Positions 34,219 to 42,395 of a DNA stretch of 64,000 nucleotides are shown here, piece by piece. The notes below the pieces were generated by a model that made no database searches, was not told where the DNA came from, and saw nothing but the letters and a program-made list of their open reading frames with translations. A program made the position numbers and the translations under genes. Position 1 is the stretch's first letter; the number at the start of each line of letters is the position of its first letter. The stretch lies in assembly GCF_014207745.1 (NCBI RefSeq), contig NZ_JACHJB010000003.1:124001-188000 (forward strand). The letters run 5' to 3'. Source of the stretch: Nonomuraea muscovyensis. GTDB taxonomy: Bacteria; Actinomycetota; Actinomycetes; Streptosporangiales; Streptosporangiaceae.

Positions 34219-34992
34219 GTGTTCAGGCGTCTTTCCCGGTGGGCGATCGTCGCGCTCGCGATCGCCGGGTTGTCCGGCTGCGGCTCGGGCCGACCGGCCG
34301 CGTCCACGTCCGCCGGTGGGGCCAAGGAGGTGACGGTGTTCGCCGCCGCGTCGCTGACCGCCACGTTCACCCAGCTCGGCAGATCCTTCGAGGCGGCCCA
34401 TCCCGGTACGACCGTGACGTTCAACTTCGGCTCCAGCGCCACGCTGGCCCAGCAGATCATCCAGGGGGCGCCCGCCGATGTGTTCGCCGCCGCCAGCCCG
34501 GCGACGATGAAGACGGTCACCGACGCGTCGCAGGCGAGTTCGCCGGTGACGTTCGCACGTAACAAGCTGGAGATCGCGGTGCCCGAGGACAACCCGGCCA
34601 GGGTGGACGAGCTGAGAGATCTGACCGGCAGCACGGTGAAGGTCGCGTTGTGCGCCGAGCAGGTGCCCTGCGGGGCGGCGGCGGTCAAGGCGCTGCACGC
34701 GGCCGGGCTGAAGGTCACGCCGGTCACGTTGGAGCAGGACGTCAAGGCCACGCTGACCAAGGTCGAGCTGGGTGAGGTGGACGCCGCGCTGGTCTACCGG
34801 ACCGACGTGATCGCCTCGGCGGGCAAGGTGACCGGCATCGCCTTTCCCGAGGCGGACCAGGCGATCAACGACTATCCGATCGCGACCTTGTCGAAGGCTC
34901 CCGCCGGTGACCTCGCCCGGCGGTTCGTCGACCTGGTGACGTCGCGGCAGGGCAGAGACGTGCTGACCAGGGCCGGCTTCGGGGCCCCCTGA
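34219..34992 (+). CDS. modA: Molybdate ABC transporter substrate-binding lipoprotein
   Basis: 257 residues. Lipoprotein signal: FRRLSRWAIVALAIAGLSGC with the lipobox Cys at about residue 20. The binding-protein fold shows VTVFAAASLTATFTQLG and FNFGSSATLAQQIIQGAP, hallmark ModA segments where the Ser residues bind the oxyanion, and GEVDAALVYRTDV. GTG 34219 is chosen over TTG 34216 because GGGAG lies 8 nt upstream. The permease follows 5 bp after the stop. Captures molybdate or tungstate outside the membrane. Confidence 0.92.
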   Translation: MFRRLSRWAIVALAIAGLSGCGSGRPAASTSAGGAKEVTVFAAASLTATFTQLGRSFEAAHPGTTVTFNFGSSATLAQQIIQGAPADVFAAASPATMKTVTDASQASSPVTFARNKLEIAVPEDNPARVDELRDLTGSTVKVALCAEQVPCGAAAVKALHAAGLKVTPVTLEQDVKATLTKVELGEVDAALVYRTDVIASAGKVTGIAFPEADQAINDYPIATLSKAPAGDLARRFVDLVTSRQGRDVLTRAGFGAP

Positions 34993-34997
34993 CGCGG

Positions 34998-35849
34998 ATG
35001 ACCTCTTCGCAGGCACGGCGCCACAGCCGCTCGGACCCGCCGGACGGTCCGGCCGGCCGTCGTGAGGTCTCCGGCCGGCTGCCCTGGATGCTGATGGCGC
35101 CCGCCGTGGCAGGGCTCGTCTTCCTGGTGTCGCCGCTGGCCGGGCTGCTGATCCGGGCGCCCTGGCCCACGCTGTTCCAGCGGCTGGCCGAGCCCCAGGT
35201 GATGGAGGCGCTGCGACTGTCGCTGGTGACGGCCACCGTCGCCACGGCCGGGTGCCTGGTGCTCGGGGTGCCGCTGGCGTGGCTGCTGGCCCGGGTGGAG
35301 TTTCCCGGGCGGCGGCTGGTGCGGGCTCTGGTCACCGTGCCGCTGGTGCTGCCGCCGGTGGTCGGCGGCGTGGCGTTGCTGCTGGTGCTCGGCCGGCGGG
35401 GCCTGCTCGGGCAGTGGCTGGAGTCCGCCTTCGGGATCACGCTGCCCTTCACCACGGCCGGCGTGATCGTCGCCGAGGCGTTCGTGGCGATGCCGTTCCT
35501 GGTGATCAGCGTCGAGGGTGCGCTGCGCGCGGCCGACCGGCGTTTCGAGGAGGCCGCCGCGACGCTGGGGGCGTCGCGTTGGACGGTGTTCCGCCGGGTG
35601 ACGCTGCCGTTGATCATGCCGGGTGTGGTGGCGGGCGCGGTGCTGTGCTGGGCGCGGGCGCTGGGCGAGTTCGGCGCCACGATCACCTTCGCGGGCAACT
35701 TCCCCGGCACCACCCGGACGATGCCGCTGGCGGTCTACCTGGCCCTGGAGACCGAGCCGGAGGCCGCCATCGTGCTCAGCCTGGTCCTGCTGCTCGTCTC
35801 GGTGGTCATCTTGGCCGGCCTGCGCGATCGGTGGGTGAACAGTCCATGA
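34998..35849 (+). CDS. modB: Molybdate ABC transporter permease
   Basis: 283 residues with five to six membrane helices. Binding-protein-dependent permease motif EEAAATLGASRWTVFRRVTL (EAA loop) and CWARALGEFGATITFAGN, which is characteristic of ModB. A basic hydrophilic N-terminal extension of about 30 residues precedes helix 1. The stop overlaps modC by ATGA. Forms the channel for molybdate uptake with ModA and ModC. Confidence 0.93.
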   Translation: MTSSQARRHSRSDPPDGPAGRREVSGRLPWMLMAPAVAGLVFLVSPLAGLLIRAPWPTLFQRLAEPQVMEALRLSLVTATVATAGCLVLGVPLAWLLARVEFPGRRLVRALVTVPLVLPPVVGGVALLLVLGRRGLLGQWLESAFGITLPFTTAGVIVAEAFVAMPFLVISVEGALRAADRRFEEAAATLGASRWTVFRRVTLPLIMPGVVAGAVLCWARALGEFGATITFAGNFPGTTRTMPLAVYLALETEPEAAIVLSLVLLLVSVVILAGLRDRWVNSP

Positions 35850-36886
35850 CGTCCGACGGTCTGCGGTCGCGGCTGGTCGTCCACCGGCCCGCCTTCACCC
35901 TCGACATCACGCTCGATGTCGCACCGGGCGAGGTCGTCGCGCTGCTCGGGCCCAACGGCGCCGGCAAGACCACCGCGCTGCGCGCCCTGGCCGGGCTCAC
36001 CGCCACGTCCGGCGGGCAGATCAGCCTGGATGGCCGGCCGCTGCACACCTTGGCCGCCGAGCGCCGTCCGATCGGCATGGTCTTCCAGAACTACCTGCTC
36101 TTCCCGCACCTGTCCGCGCTCGACAACGTCGCCTTCGGCCCGCGCTGTCACGGCGTGTCCAAGGCCGAGGCCCGCCGCACAGCCGCGGCCCTGCTGGAGC
36201 GCGTCGGCCTGGCCGACCGGGCGGCGGCCAGGCCCTCCCAGCTCTCGGGCGGGCAGGCGCAGCGGGTCGCCCTCGCCCGGGCGCTGGCCGTACGGCCCCG
36301 CCTGCTCCTGCTGGACGAGCCGCTGGCGGCGCTGGACGCCCACACCCGGCTGGAGATCCGCTCCCACCTGCGCCGCCATCTGACGGACTTCGACGGGGCC
36401 ACCGTCCTGGTCACCCATGACCCGCTCGACGCCATGGTGCTGGCCGACCGGCTGATCGTGATCGAGGACGGCGCCGTCGTCCAGCAGGGCACCTCGGCCG
36501 AGGTCGCCGGCCACCCGCGCACCGACTACGTGGCGCGGCTGGTCGGGCTCAACCTGTATCGGGGGCAGGCCGACGGCGGGCACGTCATGGTGGGCGAGTT
36601 GCTGCTCAGCGCGGCCGAGCACCTCGACGGGCCCGCCTTCGTGGCGTTCCCGCCGTCCGCGGTTGCTCTCTACCGCTCCCGCCCGGACGGCAGCCCGCGC
36701 AACCTCTGGCAGGCCCGGATCGAGGGCATCGAACGGCATGGCGACAACGTCCGCGTGCACCTCGACGGCCCGATCGCCGCGTTCGCCGACATCACCCCGG
36801 CCGCCGTGGCCGACCTCGACCTGAGCCCCGGCCAGCGGATCTGGGCCTCGGTCAAGGCCACCGAGACGCACGCCTACCCCGCATGA
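35846..36886 (+). CDS. modC: Molybdate ABC transporter ATPase
   Basis: 346 residues. Walker A GPNGAGKTTALRAL, Q-loop MVFQNYLLFPHLSAL, signature LSGGQAQRVALARALA, Walker B LLLLDEPLAALDA, switch VTHDPLDAM. The C-terminal about 100 residues include a TOBE/Mop-type domain (WQARIEGIERHGDNVRVHLD), used by ModC to sense cytoplasmic molybdate. The start is given by the ATGA overlap with modB. The operon supplies Mo to enzymes such as the formate dehydrogenase at 2-6.7 kb. Confidence 0.93.
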   Translation: MTSDGLRSRLVVHRPAFTLDITLDVAPGEVVALLGPNGAGKTTALRALAGLTATSGGQISLDGRPLHTLAAERRPIGMVFQNYLLFPHLSALDNVAFGPRCHGVSKAEARRTAAALLERVGLADRAAARPSQLSGGQAQRVALARALAVRPRLLLLDEPLAALDAHTRLEIRSHLRRHLTDFDGATVLVTHDPLDAMVLADRLIVIEDGAVVQQGTSAEVAGHPRTDYVARLVGLNLYRGQADGGHVMVGELLLSAAEHLDGPAFVAFPPSAVALYRSRPDGSPRNLWQARIEGIERHGDNVRVHLDGPIAAFADITPAAVADLDLSPGQRIWASVKATETHAYPA

Positions 36887-36905
36887 GCGGGTGAGGCAGC
36901 CGCCA

Positions 36906-37262
36906 TCAGTCGTGCCGGGGGATTCCCGAGACTTCGTGGTCGGCGTGGAAGAGCGCCTCGTTGATCACAGCGCGTACGTGCGCGTCGCGGGCCCGGTACA
37001 GCACGCGGCGGCCCTCGCGACGGGTCTGGACCAGCCCGGCCAGGCGGAGCTTGGCCAGGTGCTGGGAGACCGACGGCCGGGCCACTCCGATGGCCGTGGC
37101 CAGGGAGCCGACGTCGTACTCGCCGGTCGTGAGCAACCACATCAGCCGCAGCCGGGTCGCGTCGCTGAGCATGCGGAAGGCGGCGACGGCGGCTTCCACC
37201 TGCGCGCTTGTCGGTTGTTCCTGCGCAGGGGTCGCACCTGATCCGTTGTCGCGTGCATACAT
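36906..37262 (-). CDS. ArsR/SmtB-family metal-responsive repressor
   Basis: 118 residues. Winged HTH with FRMLSDATRLRLMWLLTTGE, VGSLATAIGVARPSVSQHLA and TRREGRRVLYRARDAHVRA. The C-terminal helix carries ALFHADHEVSGIPRHD, with two His and two Asp/Glu at the alpha5 position used for Zn2+ or Ni2+/Co2+ binding in CzrA/NmtR proteins. ATG at 37262; no ribosome site, and the AT-rich ATTATATGTATCC right before the ATG suggests a leaderless transcript. Divergent from the CDF exporter it very likely controls. Confidence 0.88.
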   Translation of the reverse strand: MYARDNGSGATPAQEQPTSAQVEAAVAAFRMLSDATRLRLMWLLTTGEYDVGSLATAIGVARPSVSQHLAKLRLAGLVQTRREGRRVLYRARDAHVRAVINEALFHADHEVSGIPRHD

Positions 37263-37311
37263 GGATACATATAATCCGGGCAAACGGGTCGATGGCAAGT
37301 GAGGCAGGCCA
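37256..37311. promoter_or_regulatory. ArsR/CDF divergent promoter
   Basis: 49-bp gap plus start region with an AT-rich island holding ATACAT twice (37258-37263 overlap and 37265-37270). The element covers the -10 and start of the ArsR transcript, so repressor binding would be autoregulatory and could reach the exporter promoter. The exact operator arms cannot be fixed by eye. Confidence 0.45.
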
Positions 37312-38391
37312 ATGGCGCAGCTCGATCCCCCGCAGCACGGTCACGGACATGGTCACGGTCACAGTCACAGTCACAGTCACGGTCAGGGGCACGTGGGGCG
37401 CGGCAGCGGGGTGCGGGCGCTGGCGGCCAGGCTCGGCCACGCCTTCACCCCGCACAGTCATGACAGCGCCGGCAAGACCGACAGTGCGCTGGAGTCCAGC
37501 AGCAAGGGCATGCGGGTGCTGGGCATCTCGTTCGCCGTGCTCATGGTCACCGCAGCGCTCCAGGCGGTCATCGTGGCCTGGTCGGGTTCGGTGGCGCTGC
37601 TGGGCGACACGCTGCACAACGTCGCCGACGCGCTGACGGCCGTGCCGCTGGCGATCGCGTTCTGGGTGGGGCGGCGGGCGGCCACGCGCCGGTTCACCTA
37701 CGGCTACGGCCGGGCCGAGGATCTGGCCGGGATCGTCATCGTGATGCTGATCGCCGCTTCGGCGGGGCTGGCCGGCTACGAGGCCGTCAGGCGGCTGGTC
37801 GATCCGCAGGACGTACGGGCGCTGGGACTGGTGGCGGTGGCCGGGGTGGTCGGTTTCGTGGGCAACGAGTGGGTGGCCCGTTACCGGATCAGGGTCGGCC
37901 GCGAGATCGGCTCGGCGGCGCTGGTGGCCGACGGTCTGCACGCGCGCACCGACGGTTTCACCTCGCTGGCGGTGCTGCTGAGCGCGGGCGGTACGGCGCT
38001 CGGGTTCGCGCCGGCCGACCCCGTCGTCGGTCTGCTGATCACGGTGGCGATCCTGTTCGTGCTGCGCGACGCGGCCCGTGAGATCTACCACCGGCTGATG
38101 GACGCCGTCGACCCCGATCTCGTGGCCGAGGCCGAGCGCATCCTGGCCGGTGTGCCGGGGGTGGCGCGGGTGGGGGCGGTACGGCTGCGCTGGATCGGGC
38201 ACGCGCTGCGGGCCGAGGTGGAGATCTCGGTACGGCACGACGCGTCGCTGATCGAGGCGCACGCGGTGGCGGTGGAGGCCGAGCACCGGCTGATCCACGA
38301 GCTGCCGAGGCTGCGTGCGGCGACGGTGCACGCCGATCCCGACGGCCCGGCCGGCGCCGATCACCACGCCGTGCTCGCCACGCACCGGTAG
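37312..38391 (+). CDS. Cation diffusion facilitator metal exporter
   Basis: 359 residues. His-rich N-terminal tail (HGHGHGHSHSHSHGQGH, residues 9-27) for metal capture, six helices with the CDF metal site HNVAD in helix 2 and HARTD in helix 5, and a C-terminal cytoplasmic ferredoxin-like domain (from about residue 265). ATG behind AGGCAGG. Exports Zn2+, Cd2+ or Co2+ by proton exchange; the ArsR gene alongside agrees with Zn or Co/Ni. The His tract is coded by GGTCAC/AGTCAC hexanucleotide repeats (37338-37386), which could vary in length by slippage. Confidence 0.93.
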   Translation: MAQLDPPQHGHGHGHGHSHSHSHGQGHVGRGSGVRALAARLGHAFTPHSHDSAGKTDSALESSSKGMRVLGISFAVLMVTAALQAVIVAWSGSVALLGDTLHNVADALTAVPLAIAFWVGRRAATRRFTYGYGRAEDLAGIVIVMLIAASAGLAGYEAVRRLVDPQDVRALGLVAVAGVVGFVGNEWVARYRIRVGREIGSAALVADGLHARTDGFTSLAVLLSAGGTALGFAPADPVVGLLITVAILFVLRDAAREIYHRLMDAVDPDLVAEAERILAGVPGVARVGAVRLRWIGHALRAEVEISVRHDASLIEAHAVAVEAEHRLIHELPRLRAATVHADPDGPAGADHHAVLATHR

Positions 38392-38435
38392 CGCCCCGGC
38401 AGGTGGCCCCGGACGACGCCCTGCGGGGTGACGTG

Positions 38436-38467
38436 TTGACCTTCACATGGATGTGACCCCTTAGCGT
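38436..38467 (+). promoter_or_regulatory. MerR-type promoter A with 20-bp spacer
   Basis: TTGACC (38436-38441) and TAGCGT (38462-38467) are separated by 20 bp, longer than the optimum, with the dyad TCACAT-GG-ATGTGA in the spacer. This is the classic layout of promoters activated by MerR-family proteins, which untwist the long spacer. It drives the SDR operon at 38504. A promoter of the same design lies at 41479-41510. Confidence 0.75.
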
Positions 38468-38503
38468 CACCGGTGATCGCACGAAGACGTGAGGGGAGAC
38501 GAC

Positions 38504-39163
38504 ATGGCAGGCGCAGTGATCATCGGGGCCGGTCCGGGGATCGGGCAGGCGGTGGCGCGACGGTTCGCCCGGGAGGGGCTGCCGATCGCCCTGATCGCAC
38601 GCGGCGACCGGACCCTGCGTGCCGCGGCCGAGGCGGTCAGGTCCCACGAGGTGCCGGTCGTCACGGCGGCGGCGGACAGCACCGATCAGGACGCGTTGGG
38701 CGCCGCACTCGACAAGGCCGTCCAGGAGCACGGCGTGCCCGACGTCGTCGTGTACAACGCGGCGATCATCCAGGCCGACGCGCCGGGGGAGTTGTCGGTG
38801 CGCGGCCACATGGAGGCGTGGGCGGTCAACGTGATCGGCGCGCTCAACGCCGCCGCCCACCTCGCGCCCGCCATGGCGGCCCGCGGCGGCGGAACGTTCC
38901 TCATCACCGGCGGCATGCCCGAGCCCAAGCCCCGGTACGTGAGCCTCTCGCTGGGCAAGGCAGGGGTCAGGACACTGGTCGCGCTGCTGGACGTGGAGTA
39001 CGGGCCGTCCGGCGTCCACGTGGCGAGCATCACCGTGGCCGGGCCGGTCGCCCCGGGGACCGACTTCGACCCCGACGACATCGCCGAACACTACTGGCGG
39101 CTGCACACGCAACCGCGGCACCGGTGGGAGCGAGAGGCCCTGCACGCCGGCGGCTCCCGGTGA
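38504..39163 (+). CDS. SDR-family protein with altered active site
   Basis: 219 residues. Cofactor motif IIGAGPGIGQAVARRFAREG and VVYNAA (NNAG position) are present. The active site is not canonical: the lysine in SLSLGKAG has Leu four residues before it where SDRs have Tyr, and the nearest Tyr is seven before. The Ser region reads ITGGMPEP. It may be non-catalytic or use another residue. ATG at 38504 with AGGGGAGACGAC. Driven by the MerR-type promoter at 38436; overlaps the next gene by GTGA. Confidence 0.82.
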   Translation: MAGAVIIGAGPGIGQAVARRFAREGLPIALIARGDRTLRAAAEAVRSHEVPVVTAAADSTDQDALGAALDKAVQEHGVPDVVVYNAAIIQADAPGELSVRGHMEAWAVNVIGALNAAAHLAPAMAARGGGTFLITGGMPEPKPRYVSLSLGKAGVRTLVALLDVEYGPSGVHVASITVAGPVAPGTDFDPDDIAEHYWRLHTQPRHRWEREALHAGGSR

Positions 39164-39531
39164 CCGGCTCCGCGGCCGCCGGCGTTCTGGCCGAGCTGCT
39201 GCACCGCTGGCGGCAGGCCTTCGACGCGCACCGCCCGAGCGAGATGATCGCACTGTTCAGCGGCGACGCGCTCTTCCAGGGGATCGAACCCGAACTCCGC
39301 CGTGGACGGGAGCAGATCTCCGACTACTACGCCCGGGTGCCGGCGGGGGTGACGGCGCGGGCCACGGTGCTGTCCGCCGGCTGGCTGGAGCGGGGGATCG
39401 TGCACGGGTTCGCGGACCTGACCTTCACCGCCCCGGCCGGTGACACGCATCCGGTGCGCCTGTCCGTCGTGGCCGGGCAGGAGGCGGACAGGTGGCTGAT
39501 CCGGCACTATCACGCCGCCAGCCGACGATGA
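39160..39531 (+). CDS. SnoaL-like/DUF4440 (NTF2-fold) protein
   Basis: 123 residues. LLHRWRQAFDAHRPSEMIAL, FSGDALFQGIEPELRRGREQ and ISDYYARVPAG form an NTF2-like cone fold of the SgcJ/EcaC or ketosteroid-isomerase-like type; the C-terminal strands are VVAGQEADRWLIRHYHAAS. Function in such proteins ranges from cyclase to binding of small hydrophobic ligands. GTG 39160 overlaps the SDR stop, so the two are coupled. Substrate not known. Confidence 0.82.
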   Translation: MTGSAAAGVLAELLHRWRQAFDAHRPSEMIALFSGDALFQGIEPELRRGREQISDYYARVPAGVTARATVLSAGWLERGIVHGFADLTFTAPAGDTHPVRLSVVAGQEADRWLIRHYHAASRR

Positions 39532-39549
39532 CGGACGGCCACGGGGCGG

Positions 39550-39873
39550 CTACCGGGCGAGGATGCTGATGCCGAGCATGCGGGCGCCGGTCTCGGTGCG
39601 CGGGCGGTGCGTGCTTCCGGGCGCGAACACCACGTAGCTGCCCGGCCCGAGGCGCTGCCCACGGTCGATGAACTCTCCCGACACCACGTAGTAGCGTTCC
39701 TCGCCGTCGTGCACGTCCACCTCGGGCCACTCGGTCCCCGGGGCGAAGTCGTACATCCACCCGCGCGCCCACTCCGTGGCCGGCAGGCGCCGGCGGACGA
39801 TCCCGGGGACGACCTCCACCGGCTCGACCTCGTCAACGTGCAGGATCTGAACATCTGCGGACTCTTGCGTCAT
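39550..39873 (-). CDS. Small cupin-domain protein
   Basis: 107 residues, single cupin barrel. Motif 1 (DVHDGEERYYVVSGEFIDRG) has only one His plus two Glu, and motif 2 is FAPGSTHRPRTETG, with one His. The start is at 39873 (GATGGGGTCC upstream) or 39882. It is divergent from the GlxA-type regulator, whose start is 71 bp away, and is likely its target. Possible ring-cleaving, isomerase or sensor role; not assignable from sequence. Confidence 0.8.
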   Translation of the reverse strand: MTQESADVQILHVDEVEPVEVVPGIVRRRLPATEWARGWMYDFAPGTEWPEVDVHDGEERYYVVSGEFIDRGQRLGPGSYVVFAPGSTHRPRTETGARMLGISILAR

Positions 39874-39944
39874 GGACCCCATCGTCGCGGTGCCGGCCGT
39901 AGCGGCCCAGTGTCTGGATTGACGTCTACAGGTACTTTTGTGCC

Positions 39945-40943
39945 ATGGGTGCTCATCGGGTGGTCGCCTTGGTGCTGCCGCCGCAGTCCACGTTCGAGCT
40001 GGCGTGCGCCGCCGAGGTCTTCGGCGTGAGCCGGCCCGGCCTGCCCGCCCGGTACGCGTTCGGCGTCTGCGCGGAGCGGCCGGGCGCCGTGGCGACCCTG
40101 GCGGGCTACGACATGGTGGTCGGCCAGGGGCTGTCCGCGCTGGAGGCCGCGGACACGGTGGTGATCCCCGGCTGGCAACGCCCCGAGCGGCCCGTCCCGC
40201 CCGCCGTGCTCGACGCGGTGCGGCAGGCCCACCGGCGCGGCGCCCGCATCGTCGCGATCTGCTCCGGCGCCTTCCTCCTCGCGCAGGCTGGACTGCTGGA
40301 CCACCGCAGGGCGACCACCCACTGGCGGATGGTCGCCGAACTCGCCGCCCGCTTCCCCGACGTCCAGGTCGAGCCCGACACGCTGTACATCGACCTGGGC
40401 GACATCGCCACCAGCGCCGGCACCGCCGCCGGCATCGACCTGTGCCTGCACCTGGCCCGCACCGACCACGGCGCCGCCCACGCCGCGCAGATCGCCCGGC
40501 ACATGGTCATGCCGCCGCACCGGGAGGGCGGGCAACTGCAGTACGCCGCTCCGCCGCCCGCCGACCACCCGCCGGAGTCGCTGGCGCCCCTCCTCGACTG
40601 GGCCGTCGAACGGCTGCACGAGCCGCTCACCGTCGGCGACCTCGCCGTACAGGCCGGGATCTCTCCTCGAACGCTCGCCCGCCGGTTCGCCGACCAGTTC
40701 GGCGTCGCCCCCGGCCGCTGGCTGCTCCAGCAGCGCGTCATGGCGGCCCGAGCCCTGCTGGAGGAGACGGACCTCCCCGTGGAGACGATCGCGGCCAGGG
40801 TCGGGCTGTCGTCGGCCGCCAACCTGCGCAGACGCTTCCACGCCATGGTGCGCACCACGCCCGCCGCCTACCGCCGCTCGTTCGGCGCCGGCCCTCATCT
40901 CGGCCGAGCCCCGGGAGGCGGGCCGAGCCGGGCGCGCGGGTAG
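39945..40943 (+). CDS. GlxA-family AraC-type regulator with DJ-1/PfpI domain
   Basis: 332 residues. N-terminal DJ-1/PfpI domain (residues 1-190) with the nucleophile-elbow-like ICSGAFLLAQAGLLDHRRAT; C-terminal AraC HTH pair (residues 220-315): TVGDLAVQAGISPRTLARRF and ETIAARVGLSSAANLRRRFH. The ATG at 39945 is preceded by TACTTT at 6 nt and has no ribosome site, which suggests a leaderless mRNA. Divergent from the cupin gene. Related regulators answer to amidated or small nitrogen compounds; here the ligand is unknown. Confidence 0.88.
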   Translation: MGAHRVVALVLPPQSTFELACAAEVFGVSRPGLPARYAFGVCAERPGAVATLAGYDMVVGQGLSALEAADTVVIPGWQRPERPVPPAVLDAVRQAHRRGARIVAICSGAFLLAQAGLLDHRRATTHWRMVAELAARFPDVQVEPDTLYIDLGDIATSAGTAAGIDLCLHLARTDHGAAHAAQIARHMVMPPHREGGQLQYAAPPPADHPPESLAPLLDWAVERLHEPLTVGDLAVQAGISPRTLARRFADQFGVAPGRWLLQQRVMAARALLEETDLPVETIAARVGLSSAANLRRRFHAMVRTTPAAYRRSFGAGPHLGRAPGGGPSRARG

Positions 40944-41023
40944 CGGATCGCGGATCGCCCGAGCCCTTCCACGCTCCGACCCACCAGGAATAACCGGCAT
41001 CCCGGCAGGACTTGGCCCCAGAT

Positions 41024-41455
41024 ATGACCGCCACACCGTTCAACCCACGCGCGCTGCTCGCGGAAAGCCGGCTCGGCGTCCTCGCCACGATCAAGTCGGA
41101 CGGCCGCCCCCAGCTTTCCCCCGTCATGCCCTGCTACGACCAGGAGGCCGATGTCGTCTACGTGTCGATGAACGAGGGGGCGGCCAAGACGGCGAATCTG
41201 CGCCGGGACCCGCGAGCCGCGCTGGAGGTCACCAGCCCCGACGGCTGGGCGTGGGCCACCGCCGAGGGCACGGCGACGCTCACCGGGCCGGGAACCGACC
41301 CGCACGGCCCCGAGGTCGAGGCGCTGGTGGAGTACTACCGCCTCGCCGCGGGGGAGCACCCGGACTGGGACGAGTACCGGTCGGTGATGGTGTCCGACCG
41401 CAGGGTGCTGATGACGATGACGGTCGACCACGTGTACGGCGCCAGGATCGGCTGA
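41024..41455 (+). CDS. PPOX-class F420- or FMN-dependent protein
   Basis: 143 residues. The split-barrel family is seen in RLGVLATIKSDGRPQLSPV, VVYVSMNEGAAKTANLRRDP and RVLMTMTVDHVYGARIG, a pattern of TIGR03618-type F420-dependent oxidoreductases in actinobacteria. The ATG at 41024 is chosen; TTG 41012 sits almost on the AGGA. It is a monocistronic unit between the GlxA regulator and the class IV aminotransferase. F420 versus FMN cannot be decided from sequence. Confidence 0.84.
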   Translation: MTATPFNPRALLAESRLGVLATIKSDGRPQLSPVMPCYDQEADVVYVSMNEGAAKTANLRRDPRAALEVTSPDGWAWATAEGTATLTGPGTDPHGPEVEALVEYYRLAAGEHPDWDEYRSVMVSDRRVLMTMTVDHVYGARIG

Positions 41456-41478
41456 CGGCGAGGAGCCGGCGGACGAGG

Positions 41479-41510
41479 TTGACCTTGTCACTGATGTGAA
41501 GCCCTAGCGT
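41479..41510 (+). promoter_or_regulatory. MerR-type promoter B with 20-bp spacer
   Basis: TTGACC (41479-41484) and TAGCGT (41505-41510) are 20 bp apart, with the dyad TCAC-TGAT-GTGA in the spacer. Hexamers and spacer length are identical to promoter A at 38436. It drives the class IV aminotransferase gene at 41592, giving a leader of about 75 nt. Confidence 0.75.
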
Positions 41511-41591
41511 CAGGTCCAGCGGTGCGGTCCCGGACGTCGCGGCCGGGATCCGCTCCTTCGCACATCCGACCTGTCCCGCCTGGAGTGACAC

Positions 41592-42395
41592 GTGACCTCT
41601 TTCGCCGTGCAACGCAGTGGCCGGCCGACGACCGCCGACGAACTGGCGCCGCTCGCCTTCGCGGGCTACGCCCACTTCACCGCCATGCAGGTCCGCGGCG
41701 GCCGGATCCGGGGCCTCGACCTGCATCTGGAACGGCTGCGGTACGCCTCGACGGAGCTGTTCGGTGAGGCGGTGCCCGACGACCGGGTACGGGCCCTGCT
41801 CCGGGCGGCGCTGGAGGCCGGTCCGGCCGACCTGTCGCTGACGGCCACGGTGTACTCCACCGCGGGCGAGTTCACCGTGGCCGGGCCTGACGCGGAGGTC
41901 GAGGTGCTGGTCCGCACCGGACCGGCCGCGTCCGGCCCGCGGGGACCGCTGGCGCTGGCCGCGGTCGCGTACGAACGAGTCCTGCCGGCCGTGAAGCACG
42001 TGGGCGAGGTGGCCAAGACGTACTTCCTCCGCCAGGCCGTGGAGCAGGGCTTCGACGACGCCGCCTTCGTCGACCGGCGGGGCCGGCTCACGGAGGGGTC
42101 GATCTGGAACCTGGCCTTCTGGGACGGCGACGCGGTGGTCTGGCCCGAGGGCGAGCTGCTGGGCGGGACCACGATGGGGATCGTCCGCCGGCAGCTCGAC
42201 CGCCTCGGCGTCCCCCAGCGCGTCGAGGAGGTCACGCTCGCCGACCTGCCGGCGCTGGCGGGGGCCGTGGTCATGAACTCGTGGACACCGGGAGTGGCGG
42301 TGCACCGGGTCGGCTCGGTGTCCCTGCCCGAGGCGCCGTCCTTCCTGGCGGTGCTGCACCAGGCGTACGAGGCCGAACCGCCGACCTCACCGTGA
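41592..42395 (+). CDS. Class IV aminotransferase (BCAT/ADCL/D-AAT fold)
   Basis: 267 residues. The fold-type IV PLP lysine is in LPAVKHVGEVAKTYF, the cofactor-binding glutamate region in GRLTEGSIWNLAF, and the phosphate-binding loop in GELLGGTTMGIVRRQ. FAGYAHFTAMQVRGGRIRGL is the usual opening. The GTG at 41592 has GGAG 6 nt upstream. It may make or use branched-chain, 4-amino-4-deoxychorismate-like or D-amino acids; substrate not resolvable. Controlled by the MerR-type promoter; its stop overlaps the convergent MMPL stop by 9 bp. Confidence 0.86.
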   Translation: MTSFAVQRSGRPTTADELAPLAFAGYAHFTAMQVRGGRIRGLDLHLERLRYASTELFGEAVPDDRVRALLRAALEAGPADLSLTATVYSTAGEFTVAGPDAEVEVLVRTGPAASGPRGPLALAAVAYERVLPAVKHVGEVAKTYFLRQAVEQGFDDAAFVDRRGRLTEGSIWNLAFWDGDAVVWPEGELLGGTTMGIVRRQLDRLGVPQRVEEVTLADLPALAGAVVMNSWTPGVAVHRVGSVSLPEAPSFLAVLHQAYEAEPPTSP

